Positions 1-9,180 of a stretch of DNA of 62,001 bases are shown here, piece after piece (the first letter of the stretch is position 1; the number at the start of each line of letters is the position of its first letter). The DNA lies in NCBI GenBank assembly GCA_022821145.1, contig JAJEEE010000048.1:1-62001 (forward strand), written 5' to 3'. The stretch comes from Acidobacteriota bacterium (lineage in GTDB: Bacteria > Acidobacteriota > Terriglobia > 20CM-2-55-15). The translations under genes were made by a program, and so were the position numbers. Under the pieces are notes generated by a model, which saw only the letters and a list, made by a program, of their open reading frames with translations, was not told where the DNA came from and did no database searches.

Positions 1-426
1 GAGTGCAGTCTGTACCAGCCGGCCCGTCACCGCGACGTGCGCGCCTCCGGTGAGATGGAGCATGAAGAAACCTTCTGATAGGTTGAGGGAATGGTTCGCC
101 TCCTTGACGGAGGAGTCCAGATACGAGGCGTCAGCCCAAGACAAGGAATCCGATACGATCGGGCGTTCGACGCTTCTCGGGGACCGTCGAGTGCGCCCCC
201 CCGAGCATTCGGGCTGTTCGGACGAATGGATTCGATTGGACTGACGCCTCGCCCCGCCACGTCCATGGCTACCCCATGGACGCGTTGTCCAGCCGTGGCG
301 CGGACGCCGCGGCCAGCATGAGAAGCCGGTCGTGAGACGGCATTGATGGCCCGGCGGGCGCGTGTGCCAACACGCGCCATAATGAGAATCGCCGCGGTTG
401 GCGCGAGGTGAAGTCGGAGACGACGC
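1..426. other. Intergenic region, no supported gene
   Basis: I find no reading frame here with recognisable protein character. Frames are open on both strands, but their composition is the arginine- and proline-rich kind expected from GC-rich noncoding DNA. The one clear structure is a hairpin at 261-281, annotated separately. The last 15 bases contain a GGAG that serves as ribosome binding site for lspA. The first bases could be the tail of a gene that starts outside the window. Confidence 0.5.
261..281. repeat. Perfect hairpin, REP-like
   Basis: GTCCATGG and CCATGGAC form an 8-bp perfect stem around the 5-base loop CTACC. It lies in noncoding DNA, like the hairpins at 7194-7218 and 13238-13258, so it may belong to the same class of dispersed element. 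Its stem and loop sequences differ from the other two, so the family link is only an inference. Confidence 0.4.
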
Positions 427-933
427 ATGCTTTCGGTTGGACGGACGCTGACGGATCGATGGCCGTACGTGACGGCCGCCGGCCTCGTTCTCGGCCTGGA
501 CCGGTGGTCGAAGAGCGTCGTTCAGGCCGCTCTCGAACCGGGCGTCGAACGCGTGGTCGTCGCGGGATTCTTCGATCTGGTTCATTTTCAGAACACGGGC
601 GTGGCCTTCGGCCTGTTCTCCGGCGGACAATCGATGGGCAGGGTCGTGGTCCTGTCCGGCTTGGCGGTCGCGGCGTCCGTGGTGGTCGTCGTCTACAGCA
701 TGCGGAGCCCGGCCGCTGACCGTCTCCTGCAGTATGCTCTGGCGCTGATCCTGGGCGGGGCGCTGGGAAACCTCTACGACCGGGTCCGTCTCGGCCACGT
801 GGTCGACTTCCTGTACTTTCACGCCGGGGCGTATTACTGGCCGGCGTTCAACGCCGCCGACGCGTCCATCTCCATCGGCGCCGCCCTCCTCCTGGCCGTC
901 GTCGTTCGCGATGAGATTCGAGCCCGGTCCTGA
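427..933 (+). CDS. lspA: Lipoprotein signal peptidase (signal peptidase II)
   Basis: This is an inner-membrane aspartyl protease that removes the signal peptide from prolipoproteins after lipid is attached to the conserved cysteine. The 168 residues match the usual family length and contain four hydrophobic segments. Family motifs are visible: DRWSK (from D25), HFQNTGVAFG with N56, GNLYDR carrying catalytic D118, and FNAAD carrying catalytic D145. The start ATG has GGAG about 9 bases upstream. The 3' end overlaps the start of the pseudouridine synthase gene by 23 bases, so the two genes are probably cotranscribed and translationally coupled. Several proteins in this window carry lipobox-like cysteines and are plausible substrates. 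Confidence 0.97.
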   Translation: MLSVGRTLTDRWPYVTAAGLVLGLDRWSKSVVQAALEPGVERVVVAGFFDLVHFQNTGVAFGLFSGGQSMGRVVVLSGLAVAASVVVVVYSMRSPAADRLLQYALALILGGALGNLYDRVRLGHVVDFLYFHAGAYYWPAFNAADASISIGAALLLAVVVRDEIRARS

Positions 934-1852
934 CGACGACGGGGCGCGCCTCGACGTTTTCCTGTCCCGCGAACTGTCGGGCTGGACGCGTTCCCAGTTG
1001 CAGCGGCTGAACGCGCGCGGCGGCGTTCGGATCGACGGTGTCCGCGTCAAGGACGGCTACCGCGTCCGCGCGGGGCAGTCGATCGTCGTCGATGATCCGG
1101 CGCCGGGGCGCGCCGGTCCGGGGGCCGGCGCGCCCGCCCTCGAGCCGGTCGAGCTGAACGTCGTGTTCGAGGACGCGCACATCGCCGTGGTCGAGAAACC
1201 GGCCGGTCTGGCCGTGCATCCCGGCGCCGGCGATCGCCGGGTGACTCTGGCCGACGCGCTGCGTGTCCGTTTCCCCCGCTTGTCCGACGTCGGCGGCGCC
1301 CAACGTCCGGGAATCGTCCACCGGCTCGATCGCTGGACCTCGGGTCTGGTCGTGGTGGCGAAGTCCAACCGCGCCCACGGACGGTTGTCGGCGAGCTTCC
1401 GGGAGCGGACGGTGCGGAAGTCCTACATTGCCGCGGTCCACGGGTCTGTGTCCCGCGAATCCGGCGAAATCGACCTGCCGATCCGCCGTCATCCCGTACG
1501 CCGGACCCGGATGGCGGCGAACGACCGGAGCGGCCGGCCCGCGCAGACGGCCTACCTGACGCGCGACCGTGTTCCCGGCTTCTCGCTCCTGGACGTGACG
1601 ATCCGCACGGGACGGACCCACCAGGTTCGCGTGCATCTCGCCGCGGTGGGTCATCCCGTCCTGGGCGACGCCGTGTACGGCGCCCGGCCGCACCGCGCGT
1701 TCGAGCGGCGGTACGGACCGCTTCCGCGGTACTTCCTGCACGCGGCCTTTCTTGCGTTTTCGCATCCCGAAACGTTGCGCGCCGTCGAGTTCCGCTCCGA
1801 GCTTCCGGGAGAACTGGCCGCGCTCTGGTCGCGACTCGGAGAACGGGCGTGA
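911..1852 (+). CDS. rluD: RluA/RluD-family 23S rRNA pseudouridine synthase
   Basis: This enzyme converts uridine to pseudouridine in RNA; members with an S4 domain usually act on 23S rRNA. Of the 313 residues, about 10-60 form the S4 RNA-binding domain. The catalytic domain carries the family signature HRLDRWTSG with catalytic D140, followed by the RTHQVRVHLA region near the C-terminus. The start codon lies inside lspA, and the lspA-rluD order is common in bacteria. Assignment to RluD rather than another RluA paralogue rests on the S4 domain and this context, so the exact target uridines are not certain. Confidence 0.9.
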   Translation: MRFEPGPDDDGARLDVFLSRELSGWTRSQLQRLNARGGVRIDGVRVKDGYRVRAGQSIVVDDPAPGRAGPGAGAPALEPVELNVVFEDAHIAVVEKPAGLAVHPGAGDRRVTLADALRVRFPRLSDVGGAQRPGIVHRLDRWTSGLVVVAKSNRAHGRLSASFRERTVRKSYIAAVHGSVSRESGEIDLPIRRHPVRRTRMAANDRSGRPAQTAYLTRDRVPGFSLLDVTIRTGRTHQVRVHLAAVGHPVLGDAVYGARPHRAFERRYGPLPRYFLHAAFLAFSHPETLRAVEFRSELPGELAALWSRLGERA

Positions 1853-1885
1853 GTCGTTTCCCCCGCGGCGGCGCGCACGCGGCGC

Positions 1886-1891
1886 TATAGT
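1886..1891 (+). promoter_or_regulatory. -10 box of the RNase P RNA gene
   Basis: TATAGT ends 8 bases before the first paired base of helix P1 of the RNase P RNA, which is the right place for a sigma70 -10 element. No convincing -35 hexamer is seen 16-18 bases upstream, where the sequence is very GC-rich. Confidence 0.5.
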
Positions 1892-1899
1892 AGAGGGGT

Positions 1900-2338
1900 C
1901 TGCCGGCAGGCGGGCGGGCAATCGCTTTCGGCCATGGGAACGCTGTTTCCGGCCGGGAGAGGAAAGTCCGAACTCCACAGGGCGGCGCGCCTCGTAACCC
2001 GAGGGCCCGCGAGGGACGGAAAGTGCCACAGAAAACATACCGCCGGATCCCGGGCCCGCGCGGCCCGCTTCGGTAAGGGTGAAAAGGTGCGGTAAGAGCG
2101 CACCAGCGGCCCGGCGACGGGCCGGCTCGGTAAACCCCGCGCGGAGCAAGGCCAAATAGGGAAGCGCACGGCGCGCTCCGGCGCGTCTGGAGGACGGCCC
2201 GTCCGAGCTTCCGGGTAGGCTGCTAGAGCCCCGGTGAGAGCCGGGGCCCAGACGAATGATTGCCGCTTCGATCCCCGCGCCGACGGCGCGGCCGGCGTCG
2301 GAGTACAGAATTCGGCTTACAGCCCGCCTGCCGGCAGG
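1900..2338 (+). ncRNA. rnpB: RNase P RNA, bacterial type A
   Basis: This is the catalytic RNA that trims the 5' leader from pre-tRNA. The ends pair as helix P1: CTGCCGGCAG at the 5' end and again at 2329-2338. Conserved core sequences occur in the expected order: GAGGAAAGTCCGAACTCC near 1960, an ACAGAAA segment near 2028, a GGTAAGAG stretch near 2090, GAGCAAGGCCAAATAGGG near 2143, and AGACGAATGATTGCC with TTCGGCTTACAG at the 3' side. The length of about 439 nt is normal for type A. End coordinates are set from P1 pairing and could be off by a few bases. Confidence 0.96.
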
Positions 2339-2379
2339 CGCTCTCTCCGGCCGTGTCGGCCGGGGGCGACGCCTTCGGG

Positions 2380-2385
2380 TAGAAT
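2380..2385 (+). promoter_or_regulatory. -10 box just upstream of the M1-like gene
   Basis: TAGAAT ends 9 bases before the ATG at 2395. No Shine-Dalgarno sequence fits in that gap. Transcription from it would start within about 3 bases of the start codon. No good -35 element is seen. Confidence 0.45.
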
Positions 2386-2394
2386 TCTCACATT

Positions 2395-4878
2395 ATGCGC
2401 GTGCTTCCGCAGTTGGCCGCAGCGATCGGTCTGTCCGCCGCGATGGGACCATGGGCCGGGTCCGGGCCCTTGGCCGCGCCGGCTCAGGGACAAGCCGAGG
2501 ACATCATGACCCGGCTGTCCGAGCTGCGTCTCGACCCGGACCGGATTCACCGCATTCGTGACGTCACGATTCGGCGGGACGTGATCTCGATCGCGTTCGA
2601 ACGGGGCGTGATCGCGTTTCTCGAGCCGGTCGCCGGACGCGTGACGGGCGCGGTCTTCGCCGGCTCCGGGGACGTGCTGCTCGTTCCGCCCGACGACATC
2701 GAGCGCCGGCAGGTGTACAGGTTCACGGGGTCGCCCATCCTGACGGAATCCTTCGACGCCGCGATCATCCGGTTCACCGACGACAGCCACGAGGAGATCC
2801 TCGGCGAGATTGCCGCGCGCGCCGCCGAGGACGTGCGCGCCGAAGATCTGGAGGCTTTGCTGCCGTGGGAGGAGAACATCGGCCGGCTGTCGGTCCTTCA
2901 GAACCCGAGAATCATGAAGGACCTGGTCGAGGGCGGGGACGCCCCGTTCTTCTTCGGCATGTTGCGCGGCGACCGCCACGGCTGGTTCGACGTTCTCTAT
3001 GACGAGACCCTGGACGAAGAGGTCCGGGTGTCGGCTAGCGCCGGCGGCGCCGGGGCGCCCGACGTGTGGGCCAGCTTCGACCGCCGGAGCGAGGCGCGCG
3101 ATCCCGAACGCGCCGCCGAGGCGGCCGGACCCTCCATCGACGTGCTGGCCTACGAGCTGGATACGACGATCGAGGCGGACGCGTCGTTGACCGTCCGGGC
3201 CGAGGTGCGGTTCCGCGCGTCGGCCGCCGGAGAGCGCGCGGTGGCGTTCCGGCTGTCTCCCACGCTGCGTGTCCGGAGCGTCCGGTCCGGGCGCGAGCTC
3301 TTGCCGGTCTTCCAGCACGATCCGGATGCCGGGGCCGCGTCGCCGGGCGGCCGGAACGACCTGTGGGTCGTGGCGCCGGCGGCCATGGCGCCGGGCGAGG
3401 AGCGCACGCTCGTGTTCGAGTACGACGGACGCGTCCTGGGACGGCGAGGCCGGTTCACCTACCACGTCAACGAAGGGAACCCGTGGTATCCGGCCCCGGT
3501 GGATCCCGACGCGGCGACGTTCGATCTGCGGTTCCACTATCCGGCCGCCGGGCGAGTGGTCGCGACGGGCCGGCTGGAGGAGGAGGCGGCGACGCCCGGT
3601 GTGTCGCACGCGCGCTGGACGACTGACGGCGACGTCTTCCGCGCGGGTTTCGTTTTCGGGAGGTTCGCCGTCCAGACCGGCCAGGTCGGGACGGTCCCGG
3701 CGTTCCTGCATCTCAACGACGACGTCGCCGCCGTGTACCAGGAGCTGAGCCCGGCCATCGCCGACGGGGACGATACGGCGTTGCGGGAGTTCCTGACGGC
3801 GCCGCCGGGCGACGGCCCGGCCCGGAGCGCGTACCCGCCCGAGTTCGAGCTGCTCCGAGCGCCGTCGTTGGGGGCGAACATCCTGGACGAACTGGACCGC
3901 GCCGTCGGGTTCCTGACCGGGCTGTTCGGGCCCTTCCCGTTCGACCGGCTCTCGGTCGCGCAGTTTCCCGTCGATTTCCTGGAGGGGTGGCCATCCATGC
4001 TCAACGTGGCCACGCTGTCGTTTCTCGGCCCCGGCCAGCGGCAGCGCATGGGGTTCGGCGATTCTCCCGATCCGCTGGAGTCGGAGTTCGAGCGAACCCG
4101 CGATCTCGCCCACCAGTGGGTCGGGGGCCGACTGGCGTGGCGGAGCTATCGGGACGAGTGGATCCGCGAAGGGCTCGCCGGCTATGCCGGCCTCCTGTAC
4201 CTGGACGCCAAATATCCGGACGCGCCCATCGCCCGGACGCGTCTGGAACGTCTGAGGGGGCGATTGCTGACGACGCGCGGCGTGGACGCGGCCGGCGGCG
4301 GCGCGACGAACGACGACACCGGTCCGATCGCGCTGGGCTATCGGCTTTCCAGCTCCGCCCAGCCGGGCGGCTATGTCGAAACGGTGCGCACGAAAGCCCC
4401 CTGGGTGTTCCACATGCTGCGCCATCTCATGAGCGACCCGTCCGCGCCCGGCGCCGAGGGCGCGGCGTTCGCCCGAATGGTCCAGGCGCTCGTCGGCGAG
4501 TTCGAAGGGCGGGCGGTTTCCACCCGGGAGTTCCAATCCCTGGCCGAGCGGTACATGACGGAGCGGATGGATCTGGCCGGGGACGGCACGCTCGACTGGT
4601 TCTTCGGCCCATGGGTAGGCGGCACGGGCGTCCCCGAATACGCGCTCGACTACACGGTGTCGGACTCGGGGGGCGGGTTCCGGGTCGCCGGCGCCGTCAC
4701 CGACGCCGGCGCCGGCTTCTCGATGCCCGTTCCCGTGTACGCGCGGACGCCGTCGGACGCCGCCGTCTATCTCGGGGACGTCGTCGTCCGGAGCGGACGC
4801 GGAACGTTCTCGTTCCTCGCGCCGGAGCGTCCGTCCGAGATCCTGATCGATCCGTTCGACACGATCCTGAAGCGGTAA
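2395..4878 (+). CDS. Secreted M1-family peptidase-like protein, zinc site degenerate
   Basis: An 827-residue protein with an N-terminal signal peptide (about residues 1-33) and the architecture of M1 aminopeptidases: a beta-rich N-terminal half, a gluzincin-like domain and a C-terminal region. M1 enzymes bind zinc with HExxH plus a glutamate about 18 residues further on. Here the motif reads RDLAHQW: the first histidine is arginine and the catalytic glutamate is aspartate. The second histidine and the downstream glutamate (in REGLAGY) remain. As written, the protein should not be an active zinc aminopeptidase; a binding or scaffold role is more likely. The start has a -10 box 9 bases upstream and no ribosome binding site, so the mRNA may be leaderless. 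Confidence 0.75.
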   Translation: MRVLPQLAAAIGLSAAMGPWAGSGPLAAPAQGQAEDIMTRLSELRLDPDRIHRIRDVTIRRDVISIAFERGVIAFLEPVAGRVTGAVFAGSGDVLLVPPDDIERRQVYRFTGSPILTESFDAAIIRFTDDSHEEILGEIAARAAEDVRAEDLEALLPWEENIGRLSVLQNPRIMKDLVEGGDAPFFFGMLRGDRHGWFDVLYDETLDEEVRVSASAGGAGAPDVWASFDRRSEARDPERAAEAAGPSIDVLAYELDTTIEADASLTVRAEVRFRASAAGERAVAFRLSPTLRVRSVRSGRELLPVFQHDPDAGAASPGGRNDLWVVAPAAMAPGEERTLVFEYDGRVLGRRGRFTYHVNEGNPWYPAPVDPDAATFDLRFHYPAAGRVVATGRLEEEAATPGVSHARWTTDGDVFRAGFVFGRFAVQTGQVGTVPAFLHLNDDVAAVYQELSPAIADGDDTALREFLTAPPGDGPARSAYPPEFELLRAPSLGANILDELDRAVGFLTGLFGPFPFDRLSVAQFPVDFLEGWPSMLNVATLSFLGPGQRQRMGFGDSPDPLESEFERTRDLAHQWVGGRLAWRSYRDEWIREGLAGYAGLLYLDAKYPDAPIARTRLERLRGRLLTTRGVDAAGGGATNDDTGPIALGYRLSSSAQPGGYVETVRTKAPWVFHMLRHLMSDPSAPGAEGAAFARMVQALVGEFEGRAVSTREFQSLAERYMTERMDLAGDGTLDWFFGPWVGGTGVPEYALDYTVSDSGGGFRVAGAVTDAGAGFSMPVPVYARTPSDAAVYLGDVVVRSGRGTFSFLAPERPSEILIDPFDTILKR

Positions 4879-4879
4879 G

Positions 4880-5710
4880 TCACCGCCGGCGGGCGGCGAT
4901 CACGCGCGGGATGCCCGCCAGATCGGCGCGCGTCGGCAGCAGGCGCCATTCGGCGCCGAAGAGACCGCGGACCTGGGTCTCCATCGAGAAACCGATCTCC
5001 AGGACCAGGAGCCCCCCTTCGACCAATCGATCCCGCGATTCGCGGATGAGCCGTTCATAGAACCGCCCCGGTCCACCGGCCGGGACCAGCGCGATCCGGG
5101 GCTCGTGCTCCCTCACTTCGCGTTGCAGTCCGGCATGCTCGTCTTCGCGGACGTACGGCGGGTTGGCGACGACGCACCGGACCCGGCCGCGGCAGGCGCT
5201 CAAACCGTCCATGCACGCCACCGTGACGCGCGCCCCGAGGCGCCGGGCGTTGTTTTTCGCGACGCGGAGGGCGTCGCGCGAGACGTCGGTGAGCACGACG
5301 CGGCTGCCTCCGATCTCGAGCGCCAGCGTCACGCCGATGCAGCCCGAACCGGTTCCGACGTCGACGACCGGCCCCGCGTCCGGGCCGGCGAGCTCCAGGA
5401 CGGCCTCGACCACGTGCTCTGTCTCCGGTCGCGGAATCAGGACCGACCGGTCGACACGGAACGGCCGGCCATAGAATTCCTGGACTCCCGTGATGTATTG
5501 GAGCGGCTCGCCGGCGGAGCGGCGTTCGATCTGGGCCCGGTACGCGGCCGCGCTGCGAACCGGCAACTGTTGCGGCTGTCGCGTGTGGAGTCGCGCGCGG
5601 TCCAGGTCCAGGCCGTGGGAGAGGAGGACCTCGGCGGTCAGGCGCGGGGAGGCGATGCGCGCCGCCTCCAGCCGCCGCGTCGCGTCCGCCAGCGCTTCGC
5701 CGATCGTCAC
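4880..5710 (-). CDS. prmC: Peptide chain release factor N5-glutamine methyltransferase
   Basis: PrmC (HemK) methylates the glutamine of the GGQ motif in release factors, using S-adenosylmethionine. The 276-residue protein has the small N-terminal helical domain, the SAM-binding [13 protein letters not shown] loop near residue 118, and the substrate-binding motif NPPY at 183-186. The start is a GTG that overlaps the prfA stop codon. A much longer in-frame reading exists upstream but runs through prfA and is a shadow. The gene follows its own substrate gene prfA, the usual arrangement. Its stop lies 2 bases from the convergent M1-like gene. Confidence 0.95.
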   Translation of the reverse strand: MTIGEALADATRRLEAARIASPRLTAEVLLSHGLDLDRARLHTRQPQQLPVRSAAAYRAQIERRSAGEPLQYITGVQEFYGRPFRVDRSVLIPRPETEHVVEAVLELAGPDAGPVVDVGTGSGCIGVTLALEIGGSRVVLTDVSRDALRVAKNNARRLGARVTVACMDGLSACRGRVRCVVANPPYVREDEHAGLQREVREHEPRIALVPAGGPGRFYERLIRESRDRLVEGGLLVLEIGFSMETQVRGLFGAEWRLLPTRADLAGIPRVIAARRR

Positions 5711-6795
5711 GCGACTTCTTTCTTGAGCCGCTCCGTCTGGAAATGCGTCGTCAGGGCCTCGATCGTCCCGGCCAGATCGCCGTCCATGATCGCGTCGAGC
5801 CGATGGACGGTCAATCCGATCCTGTGATCGCTGACCCGGTTCTGCGGAAAGTTGTACGTGCGGATCTTCTGACTGCGGTCGCCGGTGCCGACCATCGCCT
5901 TGCGTTCGTCGGCGACCGCCTTCTGGTGTTCTTCGATTTTCATCTCGTACAGACGCGAACGCAGGACTCGCATCGCCTTGGCCCTGTTCTTGATCTGGGA
6001 CTTCTCGTCCTGGCACGAGACGACGAGGTTCGTGGGCCGGTGCGTGATCCGGACGGCCGAGTAGGTCGTGTTGACGCTCTGCCCGCCCGGCCCGGACGAG
6101 CAGAACGTCTCGATGCGCAGGTCTTTCTCCTGGATGTCGACTTCCACCGCGTCGGCCTCGGGAAGCACGGCGACCGTGACCGCGGAGGTGTGCAGCCGGC
6201 CGCTGGCTTCCGTCGACGGGACGCGCTGGACGCGATGGACGCCGCTTTCGTACTTGAGCCGGCTGTACGCCCCGCGGCCTTCCACGAGCAGGACGACTTC
6301 CTTGAAACCGCCGACGCCGGTCGGGCTCGAGGACATGATCTCGACCTTCCAACCCTGCCGTTCCGCGAACCGCGCGTACATGCGCAACACGTCGGAGGCG
6401 AACAGCGTGGCCTCGTCCCCTCCGGTTCCGGCGCGGATCTCGATCATCACGTTGCGGTCGTCGTTCGGGTCCTTCGGCAGCAGCAGGAGCCTGAGATCAC
6501 GGCGGCAACCGTCGAGTCCGGCCTCCAGCGCCGCCAGCTCGTCCTCGGCCAGCGCCTTCATCTCGGGATCGTCGCCGCTGTCGGCCAGCAGCGACCGCGT
6601 CTCGCGCGCCGACGATTCGAGCTTCTTGTAGTCTTCGAAACGCGCCAGGACCTCGCCGAGCTCGCGGTACGCACGGGCGGTCTTCCGATACTTCCGTGCG
6701 TCGGCGATGAGGTCCGGGTCGCCGAGCTCGCGCGTCAGTTGCTGGTAGCGTTGTTCCAGCGCGGTCAGCTTCTCGAACAGGAGTTCGTCGTTCAT
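5707..6795 (-). CDS. prfA: Peptide chain release factor 1
   Basis: RF1 ends translation at UAA and UAG. The 362 residues include the GGQ motif at 237-239, inside [11 protein letters not shown], which triggers peptidyl-tRNA hydrolysis. At the stop-codon recognition tripeptide (PxT, usually PAT or PVT in RF1) the sequence reads PST at 193-195, in [10 protein letters not shown]. The ATG at 6795 gives the usual N-terminus; a longer in-frame upstream extension has shadow-type composition. The end overlaps prmC by 4 bases. rpmE lies just upstream on the same strand. Confidence 0.96.
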   Translation of the reverse strand: MNDELLFEKLTALEQRYQQLTRELGDPDLIADARKYRKTARAYRELGEVLARFEDYKKLESSARETRSLLADSGDDPEMKALAEDELAALEAGLDGCRRDLRLLLLPKDPNDDRNVMIEIRAGTGGDEATLFASDVLRMYARFAERQGWKVEIMSSSPTGVGGFKEVVLLVEGRGAYSRLKYESGVHRVQRVPSTEASGRLHTSAVTVAVLPEADAVEVDIQEKDLRIETFCSSGPGGQSVNTTYSAVRITHRPTNLVVSCQDEKSQIKNRAKAMRVLRSRLYEMKIEEHQKAVADERKAMVGTGDRSQKIRTYNFPQNRVSDHRIGLTVHRLDAIMDGDLAGTIEALTTHFQTERLKKEVA

Positions 6796-6829
6796 CGGGT
6801 GGGAAACTGTCCCTGGCCGGCGCGGTCGG

Positions 6830-7045
6830 CTATTTGCGGTCGGGTGTCCGGCCGGCGTACTTCCGCTGGAACCGTTCGACGCGTCCGGCCGTGTCGACGA
6901 GCTTCTGTTTGCCCGTGAAGAAGGGGTGGCATTTCGAGCAGATTTCCAGATGGATCTCGGGCTTGGTCGAACGCGTCGTGAACGACTCGCCGCAGGCGCA
7001 CCGCACGACGGCGTCGACATACTTGGGATGGATGCCTTCTTTCAT
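6830..7045 (-). CDS. rpmE: 50S ribosomal protein L31
   Basis: A 71-residue L31 that begins MKEGIHPKY and carries zinc-binding cysteines in CACG and CSKC, so it is the zinc-containing form. It is placed directly upstream of prfA-prmC, a common bacterial order. A TATAAT -10 box ends 6 bases before the ATG with TTGTCG 18 bases further upstream. The transcript therefore probably begins at the start codon itself, with no room for a ribosome binding site. Confidence 0.97.
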   Translation of the reverse strand: MKEGIHPKYVDAVVRCACGESFTTRSTKPEIHLEICSKCHPFFTGKQKLVDTAGRVERFQRKYAGRTPDRK

Positions 7046-7051
7046 GCGCCC

Positions 7052-7081
7052 ATTATAGGTTTCCCCCGCGGGTCTCGACAA
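7052..7081 (-). promoter_or_regulatory. Sigma70-type promoter of rpmE, predicted leaderless
   Basis: Reading on the minus strand, TTGTCG (7081-7076) is followed by an 18-base spacer and TATAAT (7057-7052). The ATG comes 6 bases later. A start site 6-7 bases after the -10 box would place the 5' end of the mRNA on the ATG. Confidence 0.65.
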
Positions 7082-7420
7082 GCGGCGGGGCCGGGAGGGC
7101 CGGGCGGTCCGCCGCGGGTCCTGTGGGGCTGACGGCCGCGTTTCGCGTGTCCTCCGCGTGTTCCGCAGCGAACTTTCGGGTCTTTCCCGTTGTAGTCGCG
7201 GGGTTCCTCCCCGCGACTGGACAACGAGGCGGTAGCCGAGGCGTCGGCCCAAGAAAATGATCTCTTCGATTCCCTCCGGACGAACGCCGCCGCAGCGGCC
7301 GGCCGCGTTCCGATAAACCTATGGCTATCAGGCATGTGAGCGCCTCGTGGCAGTTGCAATGACCGCCGAAATCCGGTACCGTAGCCAATTCGGAATGACC
7401 CGAGGAGGATGACGAGCCCC
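7082..7420. other. Intergenic region between rpmE and rpsA
   Basis: This gap between divergent genes holds the rpmE promoter at one side, a hairpin repeat at 7194-7218 and the rpsA ribosome binding site (GAGGAGG at 7402-7408). Nothing resembling a protein or a structured RNA was recognised. The rpsA promoter must lie here but no clear box stands out. Confidence 0.5.
7194..7218. repeat. Hairpin repeat with TTCCT loop
   Basis: AGTCGCGGGG and CCCCGCGACT form a 10-bp perfect stem around the loop TTCCT. The hairpin at 13238-13258 has the same loop on a different stem that also ends in GC pairs. Both are in noncoding DNA, as expected of REP-like dispersed palindromes. Confidence 0.55.
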
Positions 7421-9169
7421 ATGGTTAACGACTCCGAACAATCGACCGGCGCCCCGTCCGTTCCGGGACAAGGCGCGGGTCCGCCGGCCGTGTCCCGGGA
7501 AGGAGGCACCGAGGACAGCTACGAGGCGTTGCTCGACCGCTACGGCGGCATTCGCAAGTTCGTCGAAGGCGAGGTCTTGACGGGCACGGTCTTGAAGATC
7601 ACCGGGACCGACGTGGTCGTCGACATCGGTTACAAGTCCGAGGGCCTGATCCCGGTCAACCAGTTCCAGGATGCTTCCGGCAAGCTCCACGTCGCGGTCG
7701 GCGACCGGATCGACGTATTCATCGAGAATACCGAGGACTACCACGGCCACATCGTCCTTTCCAAGGAGAAGGCCGAGAAAGTCAAGGTATGGGAGGACGT
7801 CGAGAAGGCGTACAACGATGGGACCGTCGTCACGGGCCGGGTGATCGAGCGCATCAAGGGCGGCCTGTCGGTGGACATCGGCGTTCGCGCTTTCCTGCCG
7901 GGCTCCCAGGTGGACGTCCGTCCCCTCAAGAACCTGGATTCGTTGCGCGGCCAGGAAATCCAGTGTCTCGTCATCAAGCTCAACCGCAAGCGCGGGAACA
8001 TCGTCCTGTCCCGCAAGCTGGTTCTGGAAGAGCAGTTGAGCCAGCAGAAGGCCGCCACGCTGGCGAGCCTCGAGGAAGGGACCGTGGTCCAGGGCGTGGT
8101 CAAGAACATCACCGACTACGGGGTGTTCGTCGACCTGGGCGGGATCGACGGGCTGCTTCACGTGACGGACATCTCCTGGGGACGCGTGAATCATCCCTCG
8201 GAAATGTTCAGCGTGGGCGACGAGATGACCGTCAAGGTGCTCAAGTTCGATCGCGCGAAGGAGCGCGTGTCGCTCGGATACAAGCAGCTCACGCCGGACC
8301 CGTGGACGCTGGTCCACGAGCGCTACCCGATCGAAGCCAAGGTCCGGGGCAAGGTCGTCAACCTCACCGATTACGGGGCGTTCGTGGAGCTGGAGATCGG
8401 CGTCGAGGGCCTGATCCACGTATCGGAGATGTCCTGGAGCAAACGGGTCAAGCATCCGTCCAAGGTCCTGCAGGTCGGCCAGGAGGTCGAGGCCGTGGTG
8501 CTGGACCTGGACGGCGAAAACCGAAGGATTTCGTTGGGCCTGAAGCAGGTCGAACCCGATCCGTGGTCGACGCTGGCCGAACGCTACGCCGTGGACTCGA
8601 CCATCACCGGGCGGGTGCGGAACCTGACCGACTTCGGCGCGTTCATCGAGGTCGAGGAGGGGATCGACGGACTGGTCCACGTGTCGGACATCTCGCACCG
8701 GCGGATCAAGCATCCTTCCGAGGCGTTGAAGAAAGGCGACGAGGTCGAGGCCGTCATCCTCAACATCGACGTGGAGAACCACCGGTTGTCGCTGGGGATG
8801 CGCCAACTCGAGCCGGACGCCTGGGAAAAGTTCTTCGAAACGCACCGGCCCGGCGACGTCGTCCGAGGGCGCGTCGTGCGTCACGCGCCGTTCGGCGTCT
8901 TCGTGGAACTGGAGGCCGGCGTGGAGGGCCTGTGCCACGTGTCCGAGCTGGAGGACGAGGCCCGGGACGATCCGGAAGCCCGTTACAAGGTCGGCGACGA
9001 GGTCGAATTCCGGATCATCAGGCTCAACCCGGCGGAAAAGAAGATCGGGCTGAGCTGGAAAGCGCTGGACGCGGATGACGGCGGCGCGCGGATCGACACC
9101 TTCGCCGGCGCCGACGACGGCAGCGCGACGTTGGCCGATCTGTTCCAGACCCGGGACGCCAGCGACTGA
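7421..9169 (+). CDS. rpsA: 30S ribosomal protein S1
   Basis: S1 binds mRNA on the small ribosomal subunit. The 582-residue protein is a chain of six S1 (OB-fold) repeats, beginning at about residues 48, 134, 220, 305, 392 and 479. The middle repeats show the classic pattern DYGVFVDLGGIDGLLHVTDISW. The ATG at 7421 was chosen over the in-frame ATG at 7409 because the GAGGAGG ribosome binding site ends at 7408, directly against the upstream codon. sppA follows after 11 bases. Confidence 0.95.
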   Translation: MVNDSEQSTGAPSVPGQGAGPPAVSREGGTEDSYEALLDRYGGIRKFVEGEVLTGTVLKITGTDVVVDIGYKSEGLIPVNQFQDASGKLHVAVGDRIDVFIENTEDYHGHIVLSKEKAEKVKVWEDVEKAYNDGTVVTGRVIERIKGGLSVDIGVRAFLPGSQVDVRPLKNLDSLRGQEIQCLVIKLNRKRGNIVLSRKLVLEEQLSQQKAATLASLEEGTVVQGVVKNITDYGVFVDLGGIDGLLHVTDISWGRVNHPSEMFSVGDEMTVKVLKFDRAKERVSLGYKQLTPDPWTLVHERYPIEAKVRGKVVNLTDYGAFVELEIGVEGLIHVSEMSWSKRVKHPSKVLQVGQEVEAVVLDLDGENRRISLGLKQVEPDPWSTLAERYAVDSTITGRVRNLTDFGAFIEVEEGIDGLVHVSDISHRRIKHPSEALKKGDEVEAVILNIDVENHRLSLGMRQLEPDAWEKFFETHRPGDVVRGRVVRHAPFGVFVELEAGVEGLCHVSELEDEARDDPEARYKVGDEVEFRIIRLNPAEKKIGLSWKALDADDGGARIDTFAGADDGSATLADLFQTRDASD

Positions 9170-9180
9170 CCCGGTTTCCC

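Noticed and set aside
848-2155. Long minus-strand open frame opposite the pseudouridine synthase and rnpB
   Set aside because: It is antisense to two well-supported genes, has arginine-glycine-rich shadow composition and crosses the RNase P RNA.
7328-8938. 536-codon minus-strand frame opposite rpsA
   Set aside because: It mirrors the repeated S1 domains in reverse (periodic DVRHV-type strings), as expected for a shadow of a repetitive gene.
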